A DNA stretch of 64,000 nucleotides from Saprospirales bacterium (GTDB lineage Bacteria > Bacteroidota > Bacteroidia > Chitinophagales > JADIYW01): contig JADJSS010000007.1 of NCBI GenBank assembly GCA_016711605.1, positions 186,001 through 250,000 on the forward strand, given 5' to 3'. Position numbers and translations under genes: made by a program. Under the pieces are notes generated by a model. That model was given only the letters and a program-made list of their open reading frames with translations, ran no database searches and was not told the origin of the DNA. Shown here in pieces: positions 28,730 to 37,619 of the stretch. Positions within the stretch are counted from its first letter, which is position 1. Each line of letters opens with the position of its first letter.

Positions 28730-29218
28730 TTAAATATTGATAATCAGATTATTGAGTTTGAATTTAGATTCTAAAAAAATCGAATATAGAATCAAAATAA
28801 AGTTGGAATTTGCGCTGTTACCATCTATCAAAAATGGTAATATCAACGTTGCCTTTGTAATTTTAAATCTAAGTTTAGTACTATCTAATTTTGGATTCGA
28901 TATAATTCGCATTGCATAAGGTTGATTTTCACTAACATTATTCAAAACCATTTGTCTGTTTCCAGTAGTATTCGTTGCAAAGGTTTGTTGATTAAATAAA
29001 TCAAAGAGCCGAGTATCATAAGATATATTGGTAGCAGAATCTAAGTCTAGCCAATTAATGGTAACTTTATAATCACCACTAACTTGTTTTTCACTAACAA
29101 AACTTGTTAATTGAATACTTTTAGAAGTGCTGACTGTTTTCACCACTTCTTTTTTACAACTGCTGTTAAAAAGAATGGCTAATGTTATAATCAGAATAAA
29201 AATGTGCTTATTTTTCAT
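28730..29218 (-). CDS. Lipoprotein of unknown function
   Basis: 162 residues; signal KHIFILIITLAILF with lipobox NSSC then KKEV. The mature part is beta-rich, possibly one fibronectin-like sandwich (VTINWLDLDSATNISYDTRLFDL; YAMRIISNPKLD). The C-terminal 35 residues turn hydrophobic (NSNFILILYSIFLESKFKLNN), which is odd for a lipoprotein and may reflect a frameshifted or exchanged tail. Confidence 0.65.
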   Translation of the reverse strand: MKNKHIFILIITLAILFNSSCKKEVVKTVSTSKSIQLTSFVSEKQVSGDYKVTINWLDLDSATNISYDTRLFDLFNQQTFATNTTGNRQMVLNNVSENQPYAMRIISNPKLDSTKLRFKITKATLILPFLIDGNSANSNFILILYSIFLESKFKLNNLIINI

Positions 29219-29333
29219 CTCTATATTTTTATTGTTTTTAATGGAGTAGATGGAATTCGCAAATAATAATTTATATTTAGTTATAAACGCTTATGCTCAT
29301 TTCATCATCGTTTTGGTTTAATTTTTTTCTACA

Positions 29334-30716
29334 ATGTACAATTCAAAATTATTAGAAGTTTTTAAAAAGTTTGATGAATCTAAGATAAACAATTTTAGTC
29401 AATATATTAATATCTATAAGTCGAAAAGAGAAAATGCAACCATAAAATTATTTGAATTAATACATGCTGAGTTTCCCAATTTTGAATCTAAAAAATTAGA
29501 AAAAAACAAAGCACACAAATATCTTTTTTCTACAAAATCATACGATGAAAAACGTATGTTGAACATCATGTCTGATTTATTAAAGATGACAGAAGAATTT
29601 ATTTCATTTTCGTATGCTAAAAATAATCAGCTTGAAAATCAATTTTATTTATTACAATTTTATTTAGAAAATGACTTAACTAAATTTTTTGATGCTACTT
29701 ATAAACAAACACTGGAAGCAATTGAAAAAATACCAGAAGACATGGAGTTGCTTGCTTTTAAATATAAGTTAGAATGGATAAATCTTCATTATCGATTAAA
29801 GTATAATTCAAGATATGCCAATTACCAAGAAGTTCAGAAAACACTGAATGATTTTACAATAAGTCAACAATACAAATTAGATACTATACATCACACCAAC
29901 TTATTTAAAGATGATTTGGAGCATAAAGAATTAAGCATATTAGCAAAATTTTATAAATCATTAAACGAATTAATTGTTGAACAGAAAGAAGAAGTTTATT
30001 TCCTGAACAAAGAAGAAATCTTCAAAAACTATAATAATATTTCTAAAAGTGAATTGAAATTAATTGTAACGATTATTATAAATTATTGCATCCAAAAAAT
30101 CAATCAAAAAGAATCTTTTTTTAATAATGAATTATTGATTTGGTATGACTTTTTAGAAACACAAAATATTATTTTAGAAGCAAATAACACCATTTCTATT
30201 GCTCGTGTAAAAAACTACATTTCTGTTGCCACGCACGATCAGCAATTTGACAGAGCCATTGATTTTATTGAACGCTTTCATGCATATTTAGATGAAGACG
30301 TTAAAGAAGATGTTTACAATTACAACAAAGCCAACATCTTGTTTCATCAACATAAATTAGAAGATGCGTTAGTGCTTTTAAACACCGCAAAATACAAAGA
30401 CATTTTCTATAAAATTGATTCCAAACGATTGTACATTAAACTCTATTTTGAACTCAGCAAAATAAATGAAAAGCGTTATTTTGATGTATTAGACAGTACG
30501 ATTAATGCATTTAAAAAATACGTGTACACCACCAAAGAACTTACAGAACAATTCAGAGAGCGCAATAAAAATTTTTATAAATACATTAGCAAACTGGTAA
30601 ATTTGCCAGCAAATGAAAAAGCAAAACTCACAGCATTGCAAGACGAAATTAATAAAGATACTGCTTGTTCTGATAAAGATTGGTTGCTGAATAAAATTGC
30701 AGAAATAGTGAAATAG
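29334..30716 (+). CDS. Alpha-helical protein of unknown function (member 2 of a three-gene set)
   Basis: 460 residues, no signal peptide, predicted all-helical. It starts MYNSKLLEVFKKFDESKINNF and shares with the 42811 protein the N-terminal plan MYxSKLxE, an LFxxI/LFxFI helix, a KxKAxxxxF segment (KNKAHKYLF versus KEKAFAHIF), the LxxVMS/LNIMS helix, and the C-terminal end (SDKDWLLNKIAEIVK versus KDKDWFVEVLM). This MYxSKL family is familiar as uncharacterised proteins of Saprospiria/Chitinophagia (memory only). The helices look TPR-like. Confidence 0.85.
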   Translation: MYNSKLLEVFKKFDESKINNFSQYINIYKSKRENATIKLFELIHAEFPNFESKKLEKNKAHKYLFSTKSYDEKRMLNIMSDLLKMTEEFISFSYAKNNQLENQFYLLQFYLENDLTKFFDATYKQTLEAIEKIPEDMELLAFKYKLEWINLHYRLKYNSRYANYQEVQKTLNDFTISQQYKLDTIHHTNLFKDDLEHKELSILAKFYKSLNELIVEQKEEVYFLNKEEIFKNYNNISKSELKLIVTIIINYCIQKINQKESFFNNELLIWYDFLETQNIILEANNTISIARVKNYISVATHDQQFDRAIDFIERFHAYLDEDVKEDVYNYNKANILFHQHKLEDALVLLNTAKYKDIFYKIDSKRLYIKLYFELSKINEKRYFDVLDSTINAFKKYVYTTKELTEQFRERNKNFYKYISKLVNLPANEKAKLTALQDEINKDTACSDKDWLLNKIAEIVK

Positions 30717-30745
30717 TTTTTCTCACAGATTTTCGTAGAATTTTA

Positions 30746-30942
30746 AAACGCAAAGACAATAAGTTTTTTCGCAAAGTGCGCAAAGTTTTTAAGTTTAAAT
30801 AAAGATTGAAAGTTATATTTTAAGCTAATACTCAAAGTCTTTATTTTTTTTTCTTAAAATCTTCTTTTCATCTTTGCGAAAAATAACTTGCGTTTATTTT
30901 TCTTTTTAAACTTTACAAAAAAAACTTTGTGTTCTTTGCATT
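30746..30942. repeat. Long imperfect inverted repeat upstream of the 30983 gene
   Basis: The left half (30746-30800) reads CGCAAAG/GTTTTTTCGCAAAG/GCGCAAAG; the right half (30872-30942) has the complementary CTTTGCGAAAAATAACTTGCG and AAACTTTGTGTTCTTTGC. The inner arms AAATAAAGA and TCTTTATTT pair too. An RNA of this region would fold into one large hairpin. Confidence 0.65.
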
Positions 30943-30982
30943 TATTTAAAATCGCTTTTCTATTTTCGCTAAAATTTAAAAC

Positions 30983-31516
30983 ATGACAGAATTATCTATC
31001 GGAACAAAAATAGAACATCCAAAATTTGGACAAGGAATTGTAATTGACGACAGCGACGAATATTCTTACAATATTTATTTTGGAACGGAACACGGTGAAA
31101 AAGAAATTTCAAAACGTTTTGATGGTTTCGTACTCATTAAATTAGTAGAAAAAGATAAAAATTCAGTTTCTTTAGATGAAATCAGAAAAGTTTTGCAAGA
31201 TATTATTGAACCATTAACAGAACCATTAGTCGATTGCAAAATGGCTGACAAATGGGAAAATGGAAATCTTATTTTACAACCTTTTGATAAAACGTTGCAA
31301 TCTAAAGAAATTCCAATTGATGGATTCTTTCACAAAATTGTGATGACGCGTGATCGTTTGCGCGTAATGGAACAAAAAATCAATGCTTCTAAGTTATCTG
31401 ATTCTGAAAAAGTAGAACTGCAGCAATATATTACCAGAATTTATGGTAGTTTAACCACGTTTAATGTGCTTTTTCGTTTCAAAGATGACTATTTTAAAGG
31501 AACAGGTGGCGATTAA
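30983..31516 (+). CDS. Small cytoplasmic protein with an N-terminal CarD/Tudor-like segment
   Basis: 177 residues, no signal peptide. The N-terminus SIGTKIEHPKFGQGIVIDDSDEYSYNIYFGTEHGEKEIS is the small beta-barrel pattern (GxxVxHxxFGxGxV) found in CarD/TRCF-RID and UvrD C-terminal Tudor domains, which bind RNA polymerase. The remainder (about 60-177) is helical and not recognised. A role in transcription or repair would be inference. It is flanked on both sides by long inverted repeats. Confidence 0.8.
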   Translation: MTELSIGTKIEHPKFGQGIVIDDSDEYSYNIYFGTEHGEKEISKRFDGFVLIKLVEKDKNSVSLDEIRKVLQDIIEPLTEPLVDCKMADKWENGNLILQPFDKTLQSKEIPIDGFFHKIVMTRDRLRVMEQKINASKLSDSEKVELQQYITRIYGSLTTFNVLFRFKDDYFKGTGGD

Positions 31517-31527
31517 TCGCAAAAAAT

Positions 31528-31653
31528 AACCACTTAAGGAACAAAAGAAAAATATAAAAACAGGAAAGTTTAGACAGGAAACTTAAGCTTTCTTGTCTGT
31601 AATTAAATACACTTCTATTCTTTTTCTTTAGCTTCTTTGTGCCTTAAGTGGTT
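31528..31653. repeat. Long inverted repeat downstream of the 30983 gene
   Basis: Outer arms AACCACTTAAGG (31528-31539) and CCTTAAGTGGTT (31642-31653) are perfect; interior segments around AGGAAA/CTTTCTTGTC and AAAAGAAAAA/TTTTTCTTTAG also pair. It is unrelated in sequence to the inverted repeat on the other side of the gene. Confidence 0.7.
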
Positions 31654-31779
31654 TGAGATTTATATCGTAAAAATCAAAATTATCATAATAAATCACAGTT
31701 CTGATAAAAAAATACATGAAAAATTGTAGTAATATAAAATAAAATGTACTAAATTTCGTTTACTAAGAAAATCAATCTT

Positions 31780-32016
31780 ATGCAACAAAATTTTACACGC
31801 GAAATTCTTGTCAAACATCTTTACAACGAAACAAACGAACACGAAGCAAAAGTGATAGAAACTGCTTTGAGAAACGATATTTCGTTGCAACAAGAATTCG
31901 CACAGCTACGCCATGTAAAAAATAAAATTGACGAAGATGGTGGCGATTCACCGAGCAACGACAGCATCCAAAAAATTCTGAATTATTCTAAGCAACAGCA
32001 ACCTGCTGAAATTTGA
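31780..32016 (+). CDS. Conserved small protein of unknown function
   Basis: 78 residues, charged, mostly helical. LVKHLYNETNEHEAKVIETALRNDISLQQEFAQL is the pattern of small Bacteroidota proteins resembling the N-terminal helical part of anti-sigma factors (loop LYNET with acidic helix), but here without zinc ligands or a membrane segment. The C-terminal SIQKILNYSKQQ completes that pattern. It lies 113 bases before trmB on the same strand. Confidence 0.75.
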   Translation: MQQNFTREILVKHLYNETNEHEAKVIETALRNDISLQQEFAQLRHVKNKIDEDGGDSPSNDSIQKILNYSKQQQPAEI

Positions 32017-32022
32017 TACAAT

Positions 32023-32055
32023 AAATCTTCAAGGTTTTAAAAACATAGAAGATTT
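32023..32055. terminator. Hairpin after the 78-residue gene
   Basis: AAATCTTC and GAAGATTT arms with further internal pairing (GGTTTT/AAAAC). Seven bases after the stop at 32016; no strong T tract, so termination is uncertain. Confidence 0.4.
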
Positions 32056-32068
32056 AAAAGAAATGCTT

Positions 32069-32100
32069 ACTTTTCTAGAGTTTAAAAACTTTAGAAAAGT
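32069..32100. repeat. Second hairpin upstream of trmB
   Basis: ACTTTTCTA and TAGAAAAGT arms, with AGTTT/AAACT pairing inside, giving a long stem. It lies 29 bases before the trmB start. Confidence 0.5.
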
Positions 32101-32128
32101 TATAATTTAGTATTTTGCAAAAAAATTC

Positions 32129-32776
32129 GTGGCAAACAAATCCAAACTCGTAAAATTTGCAGAACTGGCAAACATGCATAATGTGTTTGAGAAAAAACCT
32201 GTGCTAAAAGGAAAATGGAAAACAGATTTCTTTAAAAATAGCGCGCCGATTATTATAGAATTGGCTTGCGGAAAAGGTGAATATACCATTGGTTTGGCAA
32301 AATTATTTCCTGAAAAAAATTATATTGGTGTTGATATTAAAGGCAACAGAATTTGGAGTGCTACGCGAATTGTAAACATAGAAAACTTACAAAATGTATG
32401 TTTTATTCGCGATCAGATTGATCATTTAAATGAGTATTTTATACAAGATGAAGTTGATGAAATCTGGATCACCTTTTCCGATCCGTTTCCGCGTGATGGC
32501 GATCACAAAAGAAGATTAACTTCAAAAAAATTCTTAGAAATCTACAAGCAATTTTTGAAAAAAGATGGCTTAATTCACCTAAAAACCGACAGCGATTTAT
32601 TATACAATTACACAAAAGAAGTTTTAGCAGAATTTCCTTCCAAAATTTTAAAAGATTATACTGATGTGTATGCAATGAACAAAAATGAAGAGCTGCACAA
32701 CATCCAAACCTACTACGAAAAAATGCATTTGAAAAACGGATTAACTATAAAGTATTTGTGTTTTCAGTTGTTGTAG
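32129..32776 (+). CDS. trmB: tRNA (guanine(46)-N7)-methyltransferase TrmB
   Basis: 215-residue SAM-dependent enzyme forming m7G46 in the tRNA variable loop. Motifs: IELACGKGEYTIGLAKLFPEKNYIGVDIKG (SAM site), and FSDPFPRDGDHKRRLTSKKFLEIY, the TrmB signature (usually DPWPKxxHxKRR). The Trp-to-Phe and Lys-to-Arg changes are mild variations. Start is GTG at 32129, giving MANKSKLVKFAEL, which matches the family N-terminus; the next in-frame ATG (residue 16) would cut into it. Confidence 0.95.
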   Translation: MANKSKLVKFAELANMHNVFEKKPVLKGKWKTDFFKNSAPIIIELACGKGEYTIGLAKLFPEKNYIGVDIKGNRIWSATRIVNIENLQNVCFIRDQIDHLNEYFIQDEVDEIWITFSDPFPRDGDHKRRLTSKKFLEIYKQFLKKDGLIHLKTDSDLLYNYTKEVLAEFPSKILKDYTDVYAMNKNEELHNIQTYYEKMHLKNGLTIKYLCFQLL

Positions 32777-32784
32777 AAAATTCT

Positions 32785-34380
32785 TTACAACATTGTTTCC
32801 TCGGCATCTTTTGCATGGTTTGGATAATCAGTAGTGTAATGCAAACCACGACTTTCTTTACGCAACATCGCGCTTCGTGTAATCAAATAGCCAATGGTAA
32901 TCATATTGCGCAACTCTAACAATTGCGGCGAAATCGTAGTGGTTTCGTATAATTCTTCGGTTTCTTTAAATAATAAATAAAGTCGTTCTTGCGCACGTTT
33001 TAAACGTCCGTTGTTGCGCACAATACCAACGTAATTACTCATTATATCTTTGAGTTCTTTTATACTTTGTGTGATGATAACCATTTCTTTCGGGTCAGTG
33101 GTGCCATCTGCATTCCATTCAGGAAATTTTTCCGTTGCAAATTCTATCGCTGGTAATTTCTCACAAACATCCGTAAATATTCTATGTGCAAACACTACCG
33201 CTTCGAGCAACGAATTACTTGCCAAACGGTTCGCACCGTGTAAACCTGTATTGCTGCATTCACCGCAAGCGTATAAATTTTTGATAGAAGTGCGTCCAAA
33301 TTCGTCCACATTAATGCCACCGCAAGCATAATGCGCAGCTGGAACAACCGGTATCATATCCTTAAAAACATCAATACCAATTGATTTACATTTTTCGTAA
33401 ATATTTGGGAAATGATGCAGAAAATTTTCTTTATCCATGTGGCGACAATCCAGATACATATGGTCTTCACCACTTTTTTTCATTTCATTATCTATCGCGC
33501 GCGCCACAATATCACGAGGTGCTAAAGAACCACGCTTATCGTAATTTGCCATCAAGTCATTGCCGTTTTTAGTGCGCAAAATGGCGCCATCACCACGCAC
33601 GGCTTCTGTAATTAAAAAGTTTGGACTCACACCTGGTTCATATAATGCGGTTGGATGAAACTGAACAAACTCTAAATTTGCAACGCGACCTTTTGCACGA
33701 TAAACCATAGCAATTCCATCACCAGTAGCAATACTTGGATTCGTGGTAGCTCGATAAACCTGACCAAAACCACCTGTTGCCAACACCACAATTTTACTTT
33801 CTATTTTCTCAATCTGGTTTGTGTTTCTATTTAAAACGTATGCACCATAACATTGAATATTAGTAGTTACACGTGTAATAATTTTTCCAAGATGATGTTG
33901 CGTCAATAAATCAATTACAAAATGATGCTGCGAAACTTCTATGTTTTTTGTCTGATGAACTTTCTCCAATAACGCACGTTCAATTTCCCAACCGGTAATG
34001 TCTTTGTAATGCAACACACGAAACTCTGAGTGACCACCTTCTTTTCCAAGCTTGTAATCGCCTTCATCTCCTTTATCGAAATTCGTGCCCCAATTAATCA
34101 ATTCATCTACACGTTCTCGTCCTTCGCGAATAACAATATCTACAATATTTTCATTGCACAAACCATCGCCAGCAATCAAGGTGTCTTCAATGTGTTTATC
34201 AAAAGTATCTTTATCAAAATCGGTAACAACTGCAATGCCACCTTGTGCATATTTGGTGTTGCTTTCATCTTCACTTGCTTTGGTAAGCACTAAGATTTTT
34301 TTGTCAGGAAATTGTTGCGCTGTTTTTAATGCGAAACTTAAACCAGCTATGCCTGAACCAATTACTAAAATATCTGTCAT
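32785..34380 (-). CDS. nadB: L-aspartate oxidase NadB
   Basis: 531-residue FAD enzyme that oxidises L-aspartate to iminoaspartate for NAD synthesis. N-terminal VIGSGIAGLSFAL binds FAD; ESNTKYAQGGIAVV is the NadB form of the loop; FVQFHPTAL, TEAVRGDGAIL and RDIVARAID are catalytic-domain motifs shared with fumarate reductase flavoproteins; CSNTGLHGANRLASNSLLE closes the FAD domain. The helical C-terminal domain is present. Convergent with trmB by eight bases. nadA and nadC are not in the window. Confidence 0.97.
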   Translation of the reverse strand: MTDILVIGSGIAGLSFALKTAQQFPDKKILVLTKASEDESNTKYAQGGIAVVTDFDKDTFDKHIEDTLIAGDGLCNENIVDIVIREGRERVDELINWGTNFDKGDEGDYKLGKEGGHSEFRVLHYKDITGWEIERALLEKVHQTKNIEVSQHHFVIDLLTQHHLGKIITRVTTNIQCYGAYVLNRNTNQIEKIESKIVVLATGGFGQVYRATTNPSIATGDGIAMVYRAKGRVANLEFVQFHPTALYEPGVSPNFLITEAVRGDGAILRTKNGNDLMANYDKRGSLAPRDIVARAIDNEMKKSGEDHMYLDCRHMDKENFLHHFPNIYEKCKSIGIDVFKDMIPVVPAAHYACGGINVDEFGRTSIKNLYACGECSNTGLHGANRLASNSLLEAVVFAHRIFTDVCEKLPAIEFATEKFPEWNADGTTDPKEMVIITQSIKELKDIMSNYVGIVRNNGRLKRAQERLYLLFKETEELYETTTISPQLLELRNMITIGYLITRSAMLRKESRGLHYTTDYPNHAKDAEETML

Positions 34381-34409
34381 GTTGTAAAAGTAATAATTTA
34401 CGATGTATG

Positions 34410-34425
34410 TTCCGAATATTCGGAA
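34410..34425. repeat. Perfect palindrome TTCCGAATATTCGGAA
   Basis: Sixteen-base perfect palindrome in the divergent gap between nadB and deoC, 30 bases upstream of the nadB start. It belongs to the TTCCGAA family (also 18501, 39546, 48551). It could be a regulator site for nadB or deoC, or just a dispersed repeat. Confidence 0.6.
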
Positions 34426-34518
34426 TATGATTTACAATGAAAAATTAGTTTTGAACAAAATATATAACCATAAATCTGCGTATTTGTTCTTTACATTCTT
34501 TAGAGAAATATTTTATTG

Positions 34519-34526
34519 TAAATTTG
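34519..34526 (+). promoter_or_regulatory. -7 box TAAATTTG upstream of deoC
   Basis: Exact TAnnTTTG match ending 16 bases before the ATG at 34542. It overlaps the in-frame TTG at 34524, which argues that translation starts at 34542. Confidence 0.6.
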
Positions 34527-34541
34527 AAGAACAAAATCAAT

Positions 34542-35207
34542 ATGAATCTTTCAAAATACATCGATCATACATTATTAAAAGCTACTGCTACTGAAAATGA
34601 TATTATTCAATTATGCAAAGAGGCGATTGAATATAACTTCTTTGCAGTTTGTGTAAATAGTTCTTATGTTGAATTATGTAAAAAAACGTTGGAGAATTCT
34701 ACTATAAAAATAGCAAGTGTTGTTGGTTTTCCTTTAGGCGCAATGGATACATTATCCAAAATAAAAGAAGCAGAAAACGCTAAAAATAATGGTGCTGATG
34801 AGATTGATATGGTAATAAATATTGGTTTTTTGAAAGATAAAAAACTGGATTTAGTTGAAAACGAAATAAGATTGATTAAAAAAGCAATTGGAAATAATGT
34901 TCTAAAAGTTATAATCGAAACATGTTATTTAACAGATGAAGAGAAGAAAATTGCAACACAATTAACCGTAAATGCTGGAGCTGATTTTGTAAAAACATCA
35001 ACTGGTTTTGGAACTGGTGGCGCAACTCTAGAAGATATTGCTTTGATGAAATCCATCACACAAAATAAAATAAAAATAAAAGCAAGTGGTGGCATTCGAG
35101 ATTTTGAAACAGCTATCCAATATATTAATTTAGGTGTCGATAGAATTGGAACGAGTAATGGTATTCAGATTGTAACTGGACAAAAAGGGAACGAACAAAC
35201 TTATTAA
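34542..35207 (+). CDS. deoC: Deoxyribose-phosphate aldolase DeoC
   Basis: 221-residue class I aldolase that splits 2-deoxyribose-5-phosphate into glyceraldehyde-3-phosphate and acetaldehyde. Start [17 protein letters not shown] is the family N-terminus. [10 protein letters not shown] and the Schiff-base lysine in [14 protein letters not shown] (Lys about residue 150) are intact, as is [12 protein letters not shown]. It is followed 11 bases later by deoD, forming a deoxynucleoside salvage operon. Confidence 0.96.
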   Translation: MNLSKYIDHTLLKATATENDIIQLCKEAIEYNFFAVCVNSSYVELCKKTLENSTIKIASVVGFPLGAMDTLSKIKEAENAKNNGADEIDMVINIGFLKDKKLDLVENEIRLIKKAIGNNVLKVIIETCYLTDEEKKIATQLTVNAGADFVKTSTGFGTGGATLEDIALMKSITQNKIKIKASGGIRDFETAIQYINLGVDRIGTSNGIQIVTGQKGNEQTY

Positions 35208-35218
35208 AAAAAGAAATT

Positions 35219-35917
35219 ATGAGCATACATATAGCAGCTAAAAAAGGAGAAATTGCAGAAACAATACTATTGCCAGGCGATCCGCTTCGAGCAAAACATG
35301 TTGCTGACACTTTTTTGCAAGATGTAATTTGTTATAATGAAGTGCGTGGAATGCTTGGATATACTGGCTATTACAATGGCAAACGCGTTTCAGTACAAGG
35401 AACAGGCATGGGAATTCCGTCTATATCAATTTACGTAAATGAATTAATACGAGAATATGATGTAAAAAACTTAATCAGGATTGGAACAGCTGGTTCATTT
35501 CAACCAGACGTACATTTAAAAGATATAGTTTTTGCCTTAGCAGCCAGCACCAACTCAGCCGTAAACTGGAACAAATTTAACGGCTCTGATTTTGCACCAA
35601 CTGCAAATTTTGAGTTGTTATTAAAAGCATATCAAGTGGCGCAATCGCTAAATATTACTGTTAAAACTGGTAATATTTTATCGTCTGATGAATTCTATGA
35701 CGACAATCCAGATATGTATAAAAAATGGGCCGAGTATGGTGTTTTATGTGTAGAAATGGAAGCTGCTGCATTATATACGATAGCTGCAAAATACAGAGCA
35801 AACGCATTGGCTATTACTACCATCAGCGATAGTTTAGTAACACACGAAACAACGTCTTCTGAAGAAAGACAAAATTCGTTTAATGATATGGTGAGAATTG
35901 CGTTAGGAACTTTATAA
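35219..35917 (+). CDS. deoD: Purine-nucleoside phosphorylase, DeoD type
   Basis: 232-residue hexameric-type phosphorylase cleaving purine (deoxy)nucleosides to base plus (deoxy)ribose-1-phosphate. Motifs: [38 protein letters not shown] (phosphate site), LSSDEFYDD and [15 protein letters not shown]; the active-site Asp in [10 protein letters not shown]. It pairs with deoC, which consumes the deoxyribose phosphate after isomerisation. Confidence 0.96.
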   Translation: MSIHIAAKKGEIAETILLPGDPLRAKHVADTFLQDVICYNEVRGMLGYTGYYNGKRVSVQGTGMGIPSISIYVNELIREYDVKNLIRIGTAGSFQPDVHLKDIVFALAASTNSAVNWNKFNGSDFAPTANFELLLKAYQVAQSLNITVKTGNILSSDEFYDDNPDMYKKWAEYGVLCVEMEAAALYTIAAKYRANALAITTISDSLVTHETTSSEERQNSFNDMVRIALGTL

Positions 35918-35922
35918 GAATA

Positions 35923-36498
35923 CTACTTGTGTTGTGTTGCAGCATGTTCTAAGGTGGTGTAAAATTCATCACCAAACTTACGTATCAAAGCATCTTTCAG
36001 AAAAACATATACTGGTACTTTTAATTTTTTACCAAGCGAACAAGCATCACCACAAATGTCCCAAACATCATAGTTTACGGCAGTTACGGTTTCCATTTGT
36101 TTTATTCTGATTGGATATAAATGACAACTAATTGGTTTTCTAAAATCCGTTACACCATCTTTCCATGCTTTTTCAATGGCGCAAGAAATGGTTCCGTCTT
36201 TTTCATAATTCACATACGCACAAGCACCACCATTTATTAAAGGTGTTGCATATGAAGTATATTCATCATCTGGTTCATCAACGAAAGTGCCTTGTTTTTC
36301 TATAGCTTCAATGCCTTCTGCCAATAAATATTTTTTTATTTTAGGATAGATTTTTTTAAGGATTTTAGTTTCAGATTTTTCAACAGGTGCGCCACTATCG
36401 CCTTCTACGCAACAAATACCTTTGCATTTTTTGATGTTGCATACAAATTGTACGTCAATTACATCATCACTAATTAATACATCATCTATTAAAATCAT
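35923..36498 (-). CDS. DUF3109 family cysteine-rich protein
   Basis: 191-residue cytoplasmic protein. Conserved cysteines: CNIKKCKGICC near the N-terminus, GGACAYV, SCAIEKAW, ISCHLYPIRI and DICGDACSLGKKL, the full DUF3109 pattern related to the YkgJ putative zinc- or iron-binding family. Function unknown. It is 23 bases downstream of pheS on the same strand and convergent with deoD by five bases. Confidence 0.92.
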   Translation of the reverse strand: MILIDDVLISDDVIDVQFVCNIKKCKGICCVEGDSGAPVEKSETKILKKIYPKIKKYLLAEGIEAIEKQGTFVDEPDDEYTSYATPLINGGACAYVNYEKDGTISCAIEKAWKDGVTDFRKPISCHLYPIRIKQMETVTAVNYDVWDICGDACSLGKKLKVPVYVFLKDALIRKFGDEFYTTLEHAATQHK

Positions 36499-36521
36499 GG
36501 TATAAATGTCGGTTAATTATG

Positions 36522-37550
36522 TTATAAAACCGATTTAAATTGTTCTAAGAAACGAACATCGTTTTCAGAAAATAAGCGTAAATCTTTGATTTGATATTTC
36601 AACATCGTAATTCGTTCAATACCCATTCCAAAAGCAAAACCACTGTATTTTTTTGGATCTATATTACAGTTTTCCAACACTTTTGGATCTACCATTCCGC
36701 AACCTAAGATTTCGACCCAACCTGTGTATTTGCAAACATTGCAACCTTTGCCTCCACAAATAAAACAAGTGACATCAACTTCAGCACTTGGTTCTGTAAA
36801 CGGAAAGTAAGAAGGACGCAATTTAATTTTCACGTCTTGTCCGAACATTTCTTTTACAAAAAAATCCAGCGTTTGTAATAAATCTGCAAATGAAACATTT
36901 TCATCAATGTATAAACCTTCTACCTGATGGAAAAAACAATGCGCTCGTGCTGAAATGGTTTCATTACGAAATACACGACCTGGTGACAAAATACGAATTG
37001 GTGGTTTTTGATTTTCCATCGTGCGCACTTGCACCGAAGATGTATGCGTACGAAGAACAATATCTGGATTGATATTCACGAAAAATGTATCTTGCATATC
37101 TCGAGCAGGATGATCTTCAGGCATGTTCAATGCAGTAAAATTGTGCCAATCATCTTCAATTTCTCTGTCTTCCTGAACTGCAAATCCAAGTCGTTTAAAA
37201 ATATCAACGATCTGATTTTTAACCAATTGTATTGGATGACGCGCACCAATGGTAACCACATCACCAGGCAAGGTTAAATCAATATCTTTATTGGTAAATG
37301 AATTAGTGGCTTCAAATTTTTCTTTAGCAAGAGCATGTTTTTCTTCAGCAGCTTGTTTCACTGCATTTACTACTTGTCCAAATTCTTTTTTGCGTTCGTT
37401 TGGCACATTTTTAATTTCACCAAAAATATCTTTCAAAATATTTTTAGTTCCTAAAAAGCGAATACGAAATTTTTCTGCATCATCAGCACTTGAAAAAGTG
37501 GTTTCATTTATTTCGTTTTGCAATGCAGCGATATGTTCAAAAATATCCAT
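36522..37550 (-). CDS. pheS: Phenylalanyl-tRNA synthetase alpha subunit PheS
   Basis: 342 residues: N-terminal coiled-coil tRNA arm (about 1-85), then the class II catalytic core with RHPIQLVKNQI, GFAVQEDREIEDDWHNF, motif 2 VFRNETISARAHCFFHQVEGLYID, and motif 3 GFAFGMGIERITMLKY. The cysteine-rich insert FICGGKGCNVCKYTGW, usual in Bacteroidota PheS, is present. A -7 box ends four bases before the ATG, suggesting leaderless mRNA. pheT is not in the window. Confidence 0.97.
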   Translation of the reverse strand: MDIFEHIAALQNEINETTFSSADDAEKFRIRFLGTKNILKDIFGEIKNVPNERKKEFGQVVNAVKQAAEEKHALAKEKFEATNSFTNKDIDLTLPGDVVTIGARHPIQLVKNQIVDIFKRLGFAVQEDREIEDDWHNFTALNMPEDHPARDMQDTFFVNINPDIVLRTHTSSVQVRTMENQKPPIRILSPGRVFRNETISARAHCFFHQVEGLYIDENVSFADLLQTLDFFVKEMFGQDVKIKLRPSYFPFTEPSAEVDVTCFICGGKGCNVCKYTGWVEILGCGMVDPKVLENCNIDPKKYSGFAFGMGIERITMLKYQIKDLRLFSENDVRFLEQFKSVL

Positions 37551-37554
37551 CCTT

Positions 37555-37562
37555 CAAAATTA
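37555..37562 (-). promoter_or_regulatory. -7 box TAATTTTG upstream of pheS
   Basis: Minus-strand match to TAnnTTTG separated from the pheS start codon by only four bases. With the usual spacing the transcript would begin at or next to the A of the ATG. Confidence 0.5.
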
Positions 37563-37565
37563 AAA

Positions 37566-37593
37566 AAAAGAGCAGTAATAAAGCTGCTCTTTT
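37566..37593 (-). terminator. Terminator after the PhoD-like gene
   Basis: AAAAGAGCAG and CTGCTCTTTT around an eight-base loop, followed on the minus strand by a long T run. It lies between the stop of the 37620 gene and the pheS promoter. Confidence 0.85.
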
Positions 37594-37619
37594 ATGAATT
37601 ATAATAATTAATTAATTGC

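Noticed and set aside
24024..30716. A toxin-antitoxin or phage-defence system formed by the helical proteins and lipoproteins
   Set aside because: No nuclease, NTPase, TIR or other effector motif occurs in them, and nothing links them as a defence module beyond proximity.
34403..34541. NAD-sensing riboswitch upstream of nadB
   Set aside because: nadB is on the minus strand and its upstream region shows only the short palindrome; no structured domain was seen.
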